64,000 nt of DNA from contig PUQB01000069.1 in assembly GCA_003024785.1 (NCBI GenBank), positions 338,501-402,500 on the forward strand, given 5' to 3'. Position numbers and translations under genes: made by a program. Below the pieces are notes generated by a model. It ran no database searches. It was not told the origin of the DNA and saw only the letters and a program-made list of their open reading frames with translations. Positions 11,868-23,529 of this stretch are shown piece by piece; position 1 is the first letter of the stretch; every line of letters starts with the position of its first letter. Origin of the DNA: Selaginella tamariscina. Taxonomy: Eukaryota; Streptophyta; Lycopodiopsida; Selaginellales; Selaginellaceae.

Positions 11868-12960
11868 TAATAATAATAATACAAAATTTAAAATTAATAT
11901 TTTACGATTTGTGTAAAGGAATTTAGGATATGTGTATTTATGCTTGATTATATGAAAAGAGAATAAAATATACTCCACTATTTAAATTTTTAATATAAAT
12001 ATACAAGTGTATGCGTTATCATATTTAAAAACAGAACTATGTTTCATAACCTAAAGCCTTATATGAATATATATTGGTGTTACATAAAATCAAAGTATTT
12101 CATATCTTAATTTTAAGGTGATATACACATACATTCACTTACAAATGAATGTATATGAAGTAAAACTATACTATTTTATTCAGTCACCACTCTTTTGTAT
12201 TGTATATGTAAATAGGTTGACCCTATTAAAGAGTTTGTTCAAGTATAAACTATAACCACTACAAAAGTTTAAATTAAATAGAACAAAAAAAAGTATATAA
12301 AAAATTATTTTTATTGAATAATTTATTTATAGGGAAATTTTCATTTATACCCCTGAAATTTATCATATTTACATATATACCTTTAGAAGTTTTATATTTA
12401 CATATGTACCCCTGAAACTTTAATTTAAAACTTCATATATTTTAAAATTAAAAAAAAACATTTTTAAAAAATTTATAATTAATTTGTATTTTATTATATT
12501 TAGGTCCAAAGACAACCTATTAAACATATATAACATAATATAATATAATTATTTTAAAAATATTCTATTTTTTACTATGACAATTTTTTGACATTTAGCA
12601 CTTAATAAACTTTAATAATTATTATGAATTAAAAATATATTTTTAATTAATATTATTATTTTAAAAATTAAAAATTATAATTTAATATTTAAAGAGATAT
12701 ATATGTAAATATAAAACTTCTAGGTGTATATATGTAAATATGATAAATTTCAAGAATATAAATGTAATTTTCTCTTATTTATATTATGAAATTCTATCAT
12801 TATATATATCAATTCCTAATTTAATTGATTTATATTATATTTTAATTTGACTATTTATTGTTATAAATCTTAATATTTATAGTCATAAGTTCATAAACTT
12901 TTAATAATTAATAAATTCTTAAAGTAATAATTTTTGTTCCATATAGCTTAGTATTGTTTC
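11868..12960. other. AT-rich intergenic DNA
   Basis: More than 1 kb of AT-rich DNA upstream of LIP2 with no open frame of note. A loosely inverted pair (about 12335–12400 and 12710–12775, each with 'TATATGTAAATAT' and 'ATTTC' phrases in opposite order) may be the ends of a decayed MITE. No genes seen. Confidence 0.5.
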
Positions 12961-14070
12961 ATAATTAGAAAAAATTGGGTCTATTAGGGGCCCCGCACCT
13001 GCTTCTAAGACCACTTTTATACATTAAAAGTAAACAAATCGCAACCGCACCTACTTCTTGTGCTAAAAGTGTTAAAATTGGTTCTTTTAGGCAAGGGATC
13101 TTTTTAAAAGAGTCAAAACCACACCATTCTTTAAAAAATTCTTTTAAGAGGAATAACAAGGGAATATCCACTCATTTCTGATAGAAATTTAGAGGAGCCT
13201 AAAGATCCTCAAGAAGATCTTTAAGCTCTTTTAAGTGCCACGTCAACGACAGCACAACAACATTTAATATAGGGTGCAAGTGGTGAACGGGATTCACGAA
13301 GCGAGACACCCTATGGGGATTCCTGGCTTAGTCTATGCTCATCAAAGCTCCCCAGTGTATTCAAGTAGCCCAATGTTTGGAACTCAGCAACTCAACCAAA
13401 CAAATCTCCATTTGTTGCTGCTCATTCGGGAAGCTCAACTTTTGCTACTGCTCAACAAGCAACTCTTTCTTTTCAACTGCTCAGCCGGGAGCTCTTCTTT
13501 CGCTGCTGCTCACCCAGTAGCTGGTGTCCATCCTAGTGGTGGAGGTGTTGAGTATGCACGCACGATGGCATCTCAGATAGATGCTGAAGTGGAGCGGTGT
13601 CGAGCCAAGCGTCGAAGGAGTTCGAAGAAGGATGAAGACGCTGAAATACTTGAAACAAGTACTTGAAATACTTTCTGAGTTTTCAAAACAACTTATGAGT
13701 GTTTTGCACATCTTCCAGGTGTTGTTGGCAAAGGTGCTCGTCGTGTTTTGCACATCTTCCAGGTGTTGTTGGCAAAGGTGCTCGTCGTGTTTTGCACATC
13801 TTCCAGGTGTTGTTGGCAAAGGTGCTCGTCGTGTTTTGCACATCCTCCAAGTGCCGTTGGCAGAGGTGCTCGTAAGGTGCTCTATATTTGAAAATGATAA
13901 ACGGAAAATACTAAAAGGATATGTGCAGAAGCGTCACTTTTAAGGCTCTTTTTACAATCCTTTTAAGCCAATATTCCTTAACCTTAAAGTTCATACTAAA
14001 AGGTAGTGCAGTTTGGGTTCTAAGACATTTCTTTTAAATGTTTAAAAGAGACTTTTGGTGTGGAGGGTCA
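12961..14070. other. GC-richer island, probably a decayed repeat element
   Basis: This block stands out from its AT-rich flanks by composition. It has open frames (13274–13666 plus and 13481–13843 minus) but no recognisable domain. Low-grade resemblance between the two edges in inverted orientation (CTTTTAAGTTTAAAAG-like phrases, GGGTC at 12975 against GGAGGGTC near 14065) hints at a non-autonomous DNA transposon. I could not define terminal repeats or a target duplication. The 3' part is a 44-bp tandem repeat. Confidence 0.35.
13699..13874. repeat. 44-bp tandem repeat, four copies
   Basis: Units start at 13699, 13743, 13787 and 13831. The first three look identical; the fourth carries several substitutions. 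Each unit contains TTTTGCACATCTTCCAGGTG and ends in GGTGCTCGT. As 44 is not a multiple of three, a reading frame crossing it shifts each unit; the open frames on both strands here therefore probably reflect lack of stops in the unit rather than a protein. Confidence 0.9.
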
Positions 14071-14870
14071 AAAAGTTCTTTTTATATTTTTATTTTATAA
14101 ACTATATACTATATGATTTTCTTTATATATTTAGTAGATTATGTTAAATATTGTATGTACACTTTTAAATATATTTTAATTTGAATTATATTATTATATT
14201 AATATATTACAAATTATATATTAAAAAAATATTACTAACTTTAGAATTAAAATCTAAAAATTTATAGTGGTCTTCAAATATAAATCTCATTATTAAAATT
14301 AAAAATTTATCAAATTATATTCTAATATTAGAATTTTTATTAATCTCATAATGAATGTGTTATCAGTTGCAGGCTTTTTTTATTTTGCTAAATATATTAG
14401 TTTAAATAGGTTAGTAATAATAAATTTAAACCAATATATCTTCAAATAGTTTTATTTACATTTTTTTAAGGGATTTAACATATTAACATTACAATAAAAA
14501 AGTTATAACTACTTATATGGTAACTAAGTTTATTTTAAATTAAGGGCCCAGATTTAATCCTGAAGCAATAATAATAAGATTTAACAGAAAATAATGCTTG
14601 AATCTTTTATTTTAATTTAAATAATTAATATAAATCAGAGCATTAATTAAAAACATATACTTTATGTACATATATGCAACATCATTAGTTAATATTACAT
14701 AGTATGCAAGCAAAAAGTAAAGCTCTGTCCATACATGTGTTTTTAATAAGTAATTAAGAAATTAAAATGTCAAGTTGTAAGTTAATTTTAAATATTAAAG
14801 AGTAGGGCAACTTTAAGTTAAACCCAAGAGGTTGAATTTTATGTAAATGTGAGGGACAAAAGCCCTAGCT
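14071..14870. other. AT-rich DNA upstream of AP1G
   Basis: About 800 bp of AT-rich sequence without coding character. The last 60 bp before the AP-1 gamma start become GC-richer and are the likely core promoter and 5' leader. Confidence 0.5.
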
Positions 14871-14932
14871 AGAGGGCGGGTGAAGGTTGAGATCCGCAGG
14901 GCGCTGGTCCGCATTCGGGAAGATCCACAGAA

Positions 14933-17900
14933 ATGGGAAGCAGACTCCGGTAATGTGATTTCAGATCAGCTAGGGTAGACAATCTGTAGAAATCGGGTAC
15001 AAATCTGTGTGTTGTCGGCTTGCAGGGACATGATCCGGGCGGTGCGGGCGTGCAAGACAGCCGCCGAGGAGCGCGCGGTGATCGCAAGAGAATGCGCCAA
15101 TTTGCGCACCGCATTCAAGGAAGACGATCAGGATTACAGGCATCGCAATGTTGCCAAGCTCATGTTCATTCACATGCTTGGCTATCCCACTCATTTCGGC
15201 CAGATGGAGTGCTTGAAGCTTATTGCCTCCCCAGGTTTCCCTGAGAAGCGTATCGGCTACCTCGGCTTGATGCTCCTCCTTGACGAGAAGCAAGAGGTCC
15301 TCATGCTTGTCACAAATTCTCTCAAAAAGTAAGTTTTTCTGGGTACACTCAGCTGTATCTATACCAAAATGACACGTTTTATATGCGTATAATATACAGT
15401 ATTTAACTTCTATGGATATGTTATTGGCATTGTGATTGTATCTGCTATATATATGTCAAGATAAAACGTGTGCATACGTACATCTATCTACATAGTACGT
15501 ACATGGTGTATAACGAGGCTCCTAAAATGCTTCAGTGACTTGAACCATTCGAACCAGTTCATTTGTGGATTGGCTTTATGTGCACTTGGGATATATGCAC
15601 AGCTGAGATGGCTAGGGACCTTGCTCCTGAGGTGGAGAAGCTTCTCCAGAATAATAACTCATACATTCGTAAAAAGGTGAATATATGTATATGTATGTAA
15701 TGCATAGTTTTATTTAAATTCTTACTCTAGTTGTTTAGACAAAGTTAAACGAGCAATTGTTACAGGCAGCTTTGTGTTCTGTTCGGATTATACGCAAGGT
15801 ACCCGATTTAATAGAGAATTTTACAAATCCTGCTACGAGCTTGCTCAATGACAAGCATCATGGTGTCCTCCTCGGTGCTGTCAAGCTCTGCACTGAGCTT
15901 TGCCAAGGAAGCGTGGAAGCTCTTGAGCACTTTCGGAAGGTAAGCCTATGTATGTATAAAGATTATAGTTTTATGTAGATACAGAGTACCTACATACTCA
16001 TATATATACACGTTTATGCAGCATACAATGACGCTGGTACGCGTGTTGAAAAACTTGGTGGTTAGTGGATATGCTCCAGAATATGATGTTGGAGGAATCA
16101 CGGATCCATTCTTGCAAACAAGAGTTTTACGATTGCTTCGGCTCTTGGGAAACGGTGATTCAGAATCCAGTGATGTGATGAGCGATATCCTTGCTCAGGT
16201 ACTTGGTTGCGCGTGTGTTTGTGCGCCTATGTGTATGTGCTGTCATATAATGTATAGTATTTATCGTATAATAAATTGATGCAGGTAGCAACGAATACCG
16301 AGTCGAATAAGAATGCAGGAAATGCAATATTGTACGAGTGTGTTCAAACAATCATGGGAATAGAGGCAGTTGGTGGTTTACGGGTTCTGGCAATCAATAT
16401 ACTTGGAAGATTTCTCGCAAACCGGGATAATAACATAAGGTACTTTCTGCATAGACTTTATATATGTTGTTTTTTTGCATACGAATATGTATATCTTTCC
16501 TTTGTATTATGGATCTCCAGATGTTCGCTTATTCATGCAGATATGTTGCATTGAACACGTTAGTGAAAGTGGTTTCTGTGGACACACAGGCAGTCCAGAG
16601 GCATCGAACAACTATAGTGGAGTGTGTCAAGGTATGTGTGTGTCTTGTCATACGTGATGCAATATAGTGTAGATTAGCATTTGTCTCCATATTTTTTGTT
16701 ATTTAGCAACTTATTAACATTTTATATGTTAGGACTCGGATGTTTCAATAAGAAGACGGGCACTTCATCTGGTATATGCACTCGTAAATGAGACCAATGT
16801 AAAGACTTTGACGAAAGAACTTTTGGAGTATCTGAAAGTTAGTGATCCCGAGTTCAAAGCTGATCTCACTGGAAAAATCTGTTCTCTTGTTCAAAAGTAC
16901 GTGTGTGCGCGCGCGCGCATGTGTACATTCATTTACATATAGACGGTTTTGTTTACGTGTATTTTATATTTTATGGTCTTGCCTTGCAGATTTTCACCGA
17001 CCAAGCTATGGTACGTTGATCAGATTATCAACGTAATGGTTGAGGTACTTCTTTTATTTGCTAGCGGTTGTCAAAGTTAGATATACGTATATATACATAT
17101 GCATACATAACATTTGTATATATATATGTGTGCGTGTGCGTGTTTTTGTAAATTTGTATGTAGATATAAAATCTCGTCTTTTGTGCAGGCGGGAAAATTT
17201 GTGAAGGATGAGGTGATACGTGCACTTCTACTGGTAGTAAGTAATGCTCCAGATCTTCATGGTTACACAGTTCGTGCTCTATACAGAGCATTTGATCGTT
17301 GGGATGGCCAGGTACGATGCTACAGCATATACTCTATATGAGAACACTTCATTTTTCTTTTTCTTTTTTATAAGTTAAATTGATTAGTTTATTTAATCGT
17401 TTCAGGAAAGCTTTGCTCAGGTGGTAGTTTGGTGCATAGGAGAGTATGGTGAAATGCTTGTCAACGGGACCAATGAACTAGAGGGCGAAGAACCAATGAC
17501 GGTAGGCAGTGGTCATAAAATGGTCCATACATCTATTTAAAATTCTCATTTACATTGGTATATGTATACATGCAGTCCACATATACATATGCTTTCCTAT
17601 ACACGGATACTCAACGTTTGTGTTGTGCGTGTGTGTGTGGACAGAGGGGGGGGGGGGGGGGGGGGATTTCACGTATATATGAGCCACATTCATTTGGGTT
17701 TTTTTTCCAGGTGACTGAATCAGATGCAGTGGATGTTCTGGAGAATGTTTTAAAGGATTTCCGTATGAGCTCTGCTACGCGTGCCATTGCTCTCACTGCG
17801 TTGTTGAAGCTTTCATCTCGCTTTCCGTCATGTACAGAGTTAGTATCTCTCCTTCACGTATATAATTACGAAATACATGGTCTCTTATCGTTACCATAAG

Positions 17901-19929
17901 ATGACCACTATAAATACATAGTATATTTATATATACACAATTCTCTGTAACGTATACAATGTAGTATAGTGTGCATATGTACATAATTCAGTGCCTAGAC
18001 GGTATAGTCTAACACTTTGTAAGCTCTTTTTTGCGGACAGGAGGATAAAAGATATTATACAACAATACAAGGGAAGTTTGACACTTGAGTTGCAACAAAG
18101 AGCCATTGAATTCACATCTATTCTTAGCAAGCATCAAAATATCAAGTAAGATATTGACATGAATATTTTCGTATAGAGCTGTACATATATAACATATACT
18201 AACATACATAGTATATATCACATATATAGATTGATAGGAATGTTATTGGAATTTTCGTTCCAGAGGTGCTCTACTTGAAAAGATGCCAGCCCTTGATGCA
18301 GCTGCCTACAGTACAAAGAGAGCGGATGCTGCCGGTGTGTCCGTTGCCAATGGGAGAGCATCCGTGCATGAGTCGTCTAACGGGTACTATTAACCTACAC
18401 TAGATGTATATGTGTACATACATGCATCAAGCTATGCACGCATACACACACATTCAAGCCATGAATATGTGAGAAGTTCTCTACAAGAAGAAAAGCTTAC
18501 AAGCATGGATTATGAATTTGTTTGTGTGTGCTGTGTGTTGTGTGACTTCTTGATTACAGATCTGCTGCTCAACCGGTTTTGATGGATCTTTTGGATCTCA
18601 ATGTTGATGATACACCGGCTCCTCCTGTTCAACGAAAGTCTGCTGGTGACGTGCTCTTAGACCTGCTGGGAGCCAATCCTAGTGCACCTGCGGCACCTCA
18701 AGGCAATAAATTTGTTGTGTCTGCATGTGTAATCTCGCAGGATATTTTTATTATATGCTGTCAAGTACAAAATAATAATTATAATACACCATAAGTATGT
18801 AGCGTAAGTACTTTATAGACTTGTGTAGCTCTATATATACCACATATATTTGGATGTCTGCCGTTAAGTAATATTGCTGCATGTAAGTAGTAAAGACGAG
18901 TGTGTGTGTGTGTGTTTGGCTCTAATATCAATATATATGTTATACAGATCACTCTGGTGGTGGCTCGGGGGTGCTCCTGGACCTCTTGTCTGTGGGCTCA
19001 TCTTCACAACAACCAGTGATTGCAAGTTCTGGATTGGATTCACTCTCACAACCAATACGTGAATCTTTTGCCGAAGCAAGACGGCCAACTGGTATAGAGG
19101 ACTTACTTGGAGACATTAATGGCGGTAAACTGGTTTACGTACATTTATATATATACACACACACACACATATGCGTTTAAACATCTTTAAACTGTGTCAA
19201 CTCTTTGCTCAGGACCTTCATATCCATCCATTCTGGCTTATCAAAGTGCATCTTTGTCCGTGATGTTTGAGTTTAGCAAGAGTGCTGAGAATCCCCAGAT
19301 GACTATTATCTCGGCTACGTATACAAATTCCTCCGGGAAGCCATACAGTGACTTTGTTTTCCAAGCTGCCGTTCCAAAGGTAACGTGGTACTAATGCACT
19401 TTAGAATACTAATACAGTATATGATGTATTGATATTGTAAACTAGTGCTAATTATCAGCTATTAAAACATACACATCTTTGTGCTTATTCATTCTCCCTC
19501 CCTCCTGTTCTAATATCATTGTTGATTTATAATATTATTATCATCCTATTTACATACCGACGGATGTTTATTTCTTTCACATGCACACACGCACACAGGT
19601 AGCATATCGAATAATTCACATTTCTATGTGTAGTATATGCAACTCAAACTGGAGCCTGCAAGCAGCAACGTGCTTGTAGCACAAGGAGGGGAGCCTATCA
19701 GACAAAACATCAGAGTTACAAATACTATGCATGGCCAGGTATCTTTTATTTCAATCGTTATATAATTGCTTGATTTTATTTGTTAAGCCATGTTGTATAT
19801 ATAATTATAATATTGATTTGATATATTTTGCAGAAACCCTTGGCTATGAGAATACGAATAAGTTTTAAAGTAGATGGTCAGGATGTATTGGAGCAGGGAC
19901 AGGTCATTAACTTCCCGGCTGGACTGTAA
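14933..19929 (+). CDS. AP1G: AP-1 complex subunit gamma (gamma-adaptin)
   Basis: Large subunit of the clathrin adaptor AP-1, acting in trans-Golgi and endosome sorting. Nineteen exons: 14933–14949, 15026–15328, 15536–15676, 15766–15939, 16022–16198, 16285–16439, 16541–16631, 16733–16896, 16990–17044, 17189–17311, 17406–17501, 17711–17838, 18041–18145, 18264–18383, 18560–18702, 18948–19124, 19213–19379, 19634–19738, 19834–19929; about 845 residues, close to plant gamma-adaptins. The trunk is unmistakable ([45 protein letters not shown]-type end). The hinge has LLDLL/LLDLN clathrin-box-like motifs, and the appendage (ear) domain ends in FPAGL. The first exon is only 17 nt (MGSRL plus two bases). 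Exon 3 lacks one base near 15590 (CTTGGG/ATATGC), which breaks the frame. The intron after 18702 would be GC–AG; a GT donor at 18727 is the alternative. Confidence 0.95.
17646..17665 (+). repeat. Run of 20 G in an AP1G intron
   Basis: Twenty consecutive G lie in the intron between AP1G exons 11 and 12, about 45 bp upstream of the acceptor at 17710. Such a tract could form a G-quadruplex in the pre-mRNA near the branch site, and its true length is hard to sequence. Confidence 0.9.
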
Positions 19930-20247
19930 TATCAGGTAATTTTGACCTGTTAAAATTATTCTGAGTTAGTTAAAAAACTTGTTATCGGTAATAATATTCC
20001 TGTAAACATTCCTGGAACATGGTATCTCACACACACACACACACACATCACGTTAGGCTATGTTTTTATTATGAGCTTAGAAATGGACGAGTTTCCCAAT
20101 ATCCCGCGCATACTATTGATTGTGCAATATAACCAAATAGCCTTGGTCTGGAAGCGTTTACTCTCTTATCTAATAACGATGTGGTGGCTGTGTAATACAC
20201 GCACGCACAGGTATGTGTGTGTTGATAAAATATAAAGAAACTTGTTT
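19930..20247. other. AP1G / peroxidase convergent 3' region
   Basis: About 320 bp between the stop codons of two convergent genes. It holds a (CA)n run near 20030–20046 and short AT-rich segments that could serve as polyadenylation signals for both. No gene seen. Confidence 0.5.
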
Positions 20248-21438
20248 TCAGGAATGATTGACAAATCTGCAGTCTTTCCTTATCTCACCTTCGCTCCCAG
20301 TCAACACATTATACGTGGTCAGCTTCTGGAATGCATCACTAAATTTGCTAAAGAAGAGCATTTGATTGGCTGCATACTGGTCAACATACGGCCTTGTTCT
20401 GCTGTCTACAGCCACCTCAGCATCCACGCTCAACAGTCCCCTACAAACACCCACGTATATGGTATTGTACATATGTGTTAAAAGATGTATATACCTTCGA
20501 GCTTGTAAATCTGTGAAGTACTGGTTATCAAACATGAAATTGGTGAGGTCATTGGGAGCAAAGGTTGCATTGGAAAATGAAGGAGGAGTCTGACACAAGA
20601 GACGGAGAGCCGTAGAGAAGAAGGGGGACATCTCTGGGCCGCCATATTCTGGTTCAAACCTGTCCATAAAATTCACACAGTGACCCACCCCCAGCGTATG
20701 TGCCCCTGTCAAAACTGACATCAATACATGAATATATTGAACAGATTGTGTTACCTAGTAATGCAACACTTTGTGAAGTGTCAAGGCCTTTTCCAGCAAA
20801 CAATTCAAGCATTTCACTAACTGAGATTGTAGGTGCTGGTAAAGCATCGTCTGCGTTAAGGTTGCTTGCAAATATTGTGTCCCTCCTCCCCGTTTCTATC
20901 GGAATTGTAGGACCACCTGACTGCATACAGGTGCGTACCATTAGCGTATACATACTGTGTGCTGCGTATGTATACATACCATCGCTATAGCATCTCGTCC
21001 GGCCATAACCACGATGTCAGCACACGAGACTGTGTGTGGACACTCCTTTTCAATGGCTTCCTTAATTGAATCGATGTAATCCAGCCGTCGGATCGAGAAA
21101 TTCTTGTCGGATATGGTCTCTGATGTCATGCTAGACGAACTCTCCAAAAGGATTGATGCATCACACCCCTGTATATTCTTACTTACATTTATTTTCTACA
21201 CCATGTAAAAAAAAATTACCTCAACTTCACAGTCGTGAAATAGAACACGAACAAGTGCAGCAGGAGCCGTAGGATCGCTCATACGCTTCCTTAACAAAGT
21301 TTTGCGAGCAATATCCTCGGCCTGTGGGCAAGACAATGCATAGAAATCCTGCTTAAGACCACTTAAACCCAGATTATCATCAGCTAAAGCAGCATATTCT
21401 ATAACACACAAGACAATCACAAAGCTCTTCAAAACCAT
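20248..21438 (-). CDS. Class III (secretory) plant peroxidase
   Basis: Five exons: 21220–21438, 20980–21168, 20755–20920, 20495–20705 and 20440–20248; 325 residues, the usual length. Haem peroxidase of the secretory pathway that oxidises phenolics with H2O2. The hydrophobic N-terminus (FVIVLCVIEYAALA) is a signal peptide. The distal site RVLFHDCEVEGCDAS carries the catalytic Arg and His, and the proximal haem ligand His is in GAHTLGVGHC. Eight cysteines fall at the family positions (SCPQ, HDC, GC, KEC, SCAD, GHC, LCQ, DCR). SGGP substrate-channel motif present. Start at 21438 is chosen because it directly precedes the signal peptide; an in-frame upstream ATG also exists. No frame breaks. Which peroxidase subfamily it belongs to was not determined. 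Confidence 0.95.
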
Positions 21439-21771
21439 TCTCGCGGATATGTGGAATATGGAGGAGGGTTTCACACACATAATGCACTTGAGAATCAGTG
21501 CCGCAAACATTATGTAAACACATTCTTCTTTAATATTATATGTACACGAGTTCAAAAGATTCGTTATCAAATAAGTAAAATAATTATTTAGATAATTACC
21601 TCGTTAACTTCAATGGTTTCATTTTTAGTAAATTGACTGCCATCTCATCAATATGCGTTAAACTCAAGAAATACGACCTGATATTCCCATTCCATTTGTT
21701 AACTCCAACCTGTATAACCAGCTTCAACAGTCGTTAATATCTTTCACTGTATGCACGTGTATGCATGTGCA

Positions 21772-21824
<53 letters not shown>

Positions 21825-21889
21825 CTTAAATAAGTTGGCCTTGTTTGCAAAAATTTAAGCCTTTGGCTGTTAGCATTAAAACGTAACAT
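21439..21889. other. Peroxidase upstream region
   Basis: The 450 bp between the peroxidase start and the CYP18-1 stop hold the peroxidase promoter. A compound (TG)n(AG)n microsatellite lies at 21773–21822. No gene seen. Confidence 0.5.
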
Positions 21890-23083
21890 TCAACCAGCTA
21901 GCGGATTTGCATGTATTGTTACTCTGTTCAGCCTTATTTCTGCCACAGGACGGTCATCTGGTCCAGTTTGAGTCTGTAAAACAGCCGGCTTAGCCCCTAC
22001 ATACTATATAATAGTGTACTTGATTTATATTTGTTTGTTATTTCAAAGCACATCTATGTAAACATTAATAAAACTAACATATATTGCCCAAAAAAAACGC
22101 TGTTGCACAGATAGCTGTATACACCCAGACACAATACACACACACACACACACATATATATATACACGGACACAGACACTGTATACGGGAATAGAGGAAA
22201 TATAAAAGTACTCACGTGCACAATAACCATCTGTACTGATATCTACATACACCCATATACATATAAGAAGAGGCATTATACTCATATACAAATTTGTAAA
22301 CACGATATATATCTGTGTGTGTACACATGTGTATATATACAAGTTGTGTGATTTGTATGTGGGCATGGCATACATATGCGTGTACAACAGCTCCATATAC
22401 ACGTGTCACACATACATAACTAAGAGTAGCACTACGTTGGCCATAAGAAATGACATTTTTATATGCATATGACTTCGTGTTTGTTCTACGCAACACGCAT
22501 CATCAAGATTGTGTCTGCTCTTGTACTTGATATGGACTCTCTCTCTCTCTCCTCTCACTCACTCACACACGCACGCACACACACACACCTTTTCCATCAA
22601 GTCGAGAACTTCAAAGCCATGAATGACCTTGCCGAAGATCGTGTAGAGGCCATTTAGATGGGGCTGTTTTGCGTATGTTAGAAAGAACTGGCTTGCATTT
22701 GTGTTTGCTCCACTGTTAGCCATTGCCAGAATTCCCCTTGCATTGTACTGCCAGGCACTAGTATTAGTCTTCACAACAATAAAAAAGAATTCACATATGT
22801 ATCCATAAATACATCCTTATATGTATATATGTAGTTTCAAGCAAATACAACACACACACACACGTGTGTGTGTGTGTGTATCTGCACGCGCGCGCGTGTA
22901 TGCATACCTTGAGAGATTCACGGATTTCGTCATTGAATTTGCGGCCCCAGATGCTTGTGCCTCCACGGCCAGTGCCCGTTGGGTCTCCTCCTTGAATCAT
23001 AAACCCTTTGATATTGCGGTGAAATATAGTTCCATCATAGTACCCACTTGCACAATGCGCCAGAAAATTCTAAACAAATAAAA

Positions 23084-23118
<35 letters not shown>

Positions 23119-23262
23119 GCACACCTCTGCACTCTTTGGAACTTCATCACAGAAGACTTCGCATTTGATGTCTCCGAGATTAGTGTGCAGTGTTACCGAC
23201 TGTGATTAGCAACGATTAAGTGAGAGAGAGAATGATGGCTAAAACAGCTCAAAACTTACCAT
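21890..23262 (-). CDS. CYP18-1: Cyclophilin-type peptidyl-prolyl isomerase, PPIL3/CYP18-1 type
   Basis: Five exons: 23260–23262, 23125–23199, 22908–23069, 22589–22747 and 21973–21890; 160 residues, a single cyclophilin domain. PPIL3-type cyclophilins are spliceosome-associated prolyl isomerases (family knowledge). Diagnostic segments: [38 protein letters not shown] (catalytic Arg), [53 protein letters not shown], and the ending [10 protein letters not shown]. The first coding exon is only the ATG: the donor GTAAGT follows immediately, and the next exon opens with SVTLHT. The third intron holds abutting (AC)n and (GT)n arms. All frames intact; it is divergent to the TrmB gene. Confidence 0.95.
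22849..22879. repeat. Complementary (AC)n/(GT)n arms in a CYP18-1 intron
   Basis: An (AC)n run (22849–22863) abuts a (GT)n run (22864–22879), an almost perfect microsatellite palindrome, followed by an alternating CG tract at 22886–22897. It lies about 30–60 bp downstream of the exon 3 donor in transcript orientation and could form a stable RNA hairpin. Confidence 0.85.
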
Positions 23263-23339
23263 TGTGCAGGAAGAACCCTAAAACTCTGAGGAATGCCCTA
23301 ATTGGAATAAGGGTAAAAAAGAACATCGTGAGTTTAATT

Positions 23340-23345
23340 AAAAAA
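23340..23345 (-). terminator. Pol III terminator of tRNA-Val
   Basis: On the minus strand a run of six T begins 15 nt after the tRNA 3' end, the usual Pol III stop signal. Confidence 0.8.
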
Positions 23346-23359
23346 TTTTAGAAATCATC

Positions 23360-23433
23360 TGGCTTCATCCAGGTTCGAACTGGAGACCTTCAGTGTGTTA
23401 GACTGACGTGATAACCAACTACACCATGAAACC
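23360..23433 (-). tRNA. tRNA-Val (anticodon AAC)
   Basis: A 74-nt minus-strand cloverleaf. The acceptor stem GGTTTCA pairs with TGAAGCC (one G·T). The D arm contains TAGTTGGTTA (A box). The anticodon stem TCAGT/ACTGA encloses the loop CTAACAC, giving anticodon AAC (valine). The T loop is TTCGAAC (B box), and the discriminator base is A. No intron, and no encoded CCA beyond the discriminator. It sits in the divergent promoter between CYP18-1 and the TrmB-like gene, 98 bp upstream of the CYP18-1 ATG on the same strand. Confidence 0.95.
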
Positions 23434-23529
23434 GAACGTTATTGTATTTTCGCATAATGTCATTAATTAATTGTTTTGGAGCCTGGAATATTTGGGGCAT
23501 GCTTTAGGGTTTACGGTTTATGTGAGAAT

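Larger units (their letters stand above)
23263..23529. promoter_or_regulatory. Shared divergent promoter, CYP18-1 / TrmB-like gene
   Basis: Only about 270 bp separate the two divergent start codons, and a tRNA-Val gene occupies 74 bp of it. The remaining sequence must hold the 5' leaders and Pol II initiation sites of both genes. No clear TATA element is visible. The promoter role is inferred from position. Confidence 0.55.

Noticed and set aside
13699..13874. CRISPR array
   Set aside because: Units are directly tandem without unique spacers and the DNA is nuclear plant sequence.
22043..22496. Overlapping minus-strand open frames of 94–119 codons
   Set aside because: They lie in the CYP18-1 intron between 21973 and 22589 and consist of TG/TA repeat-coded residues.
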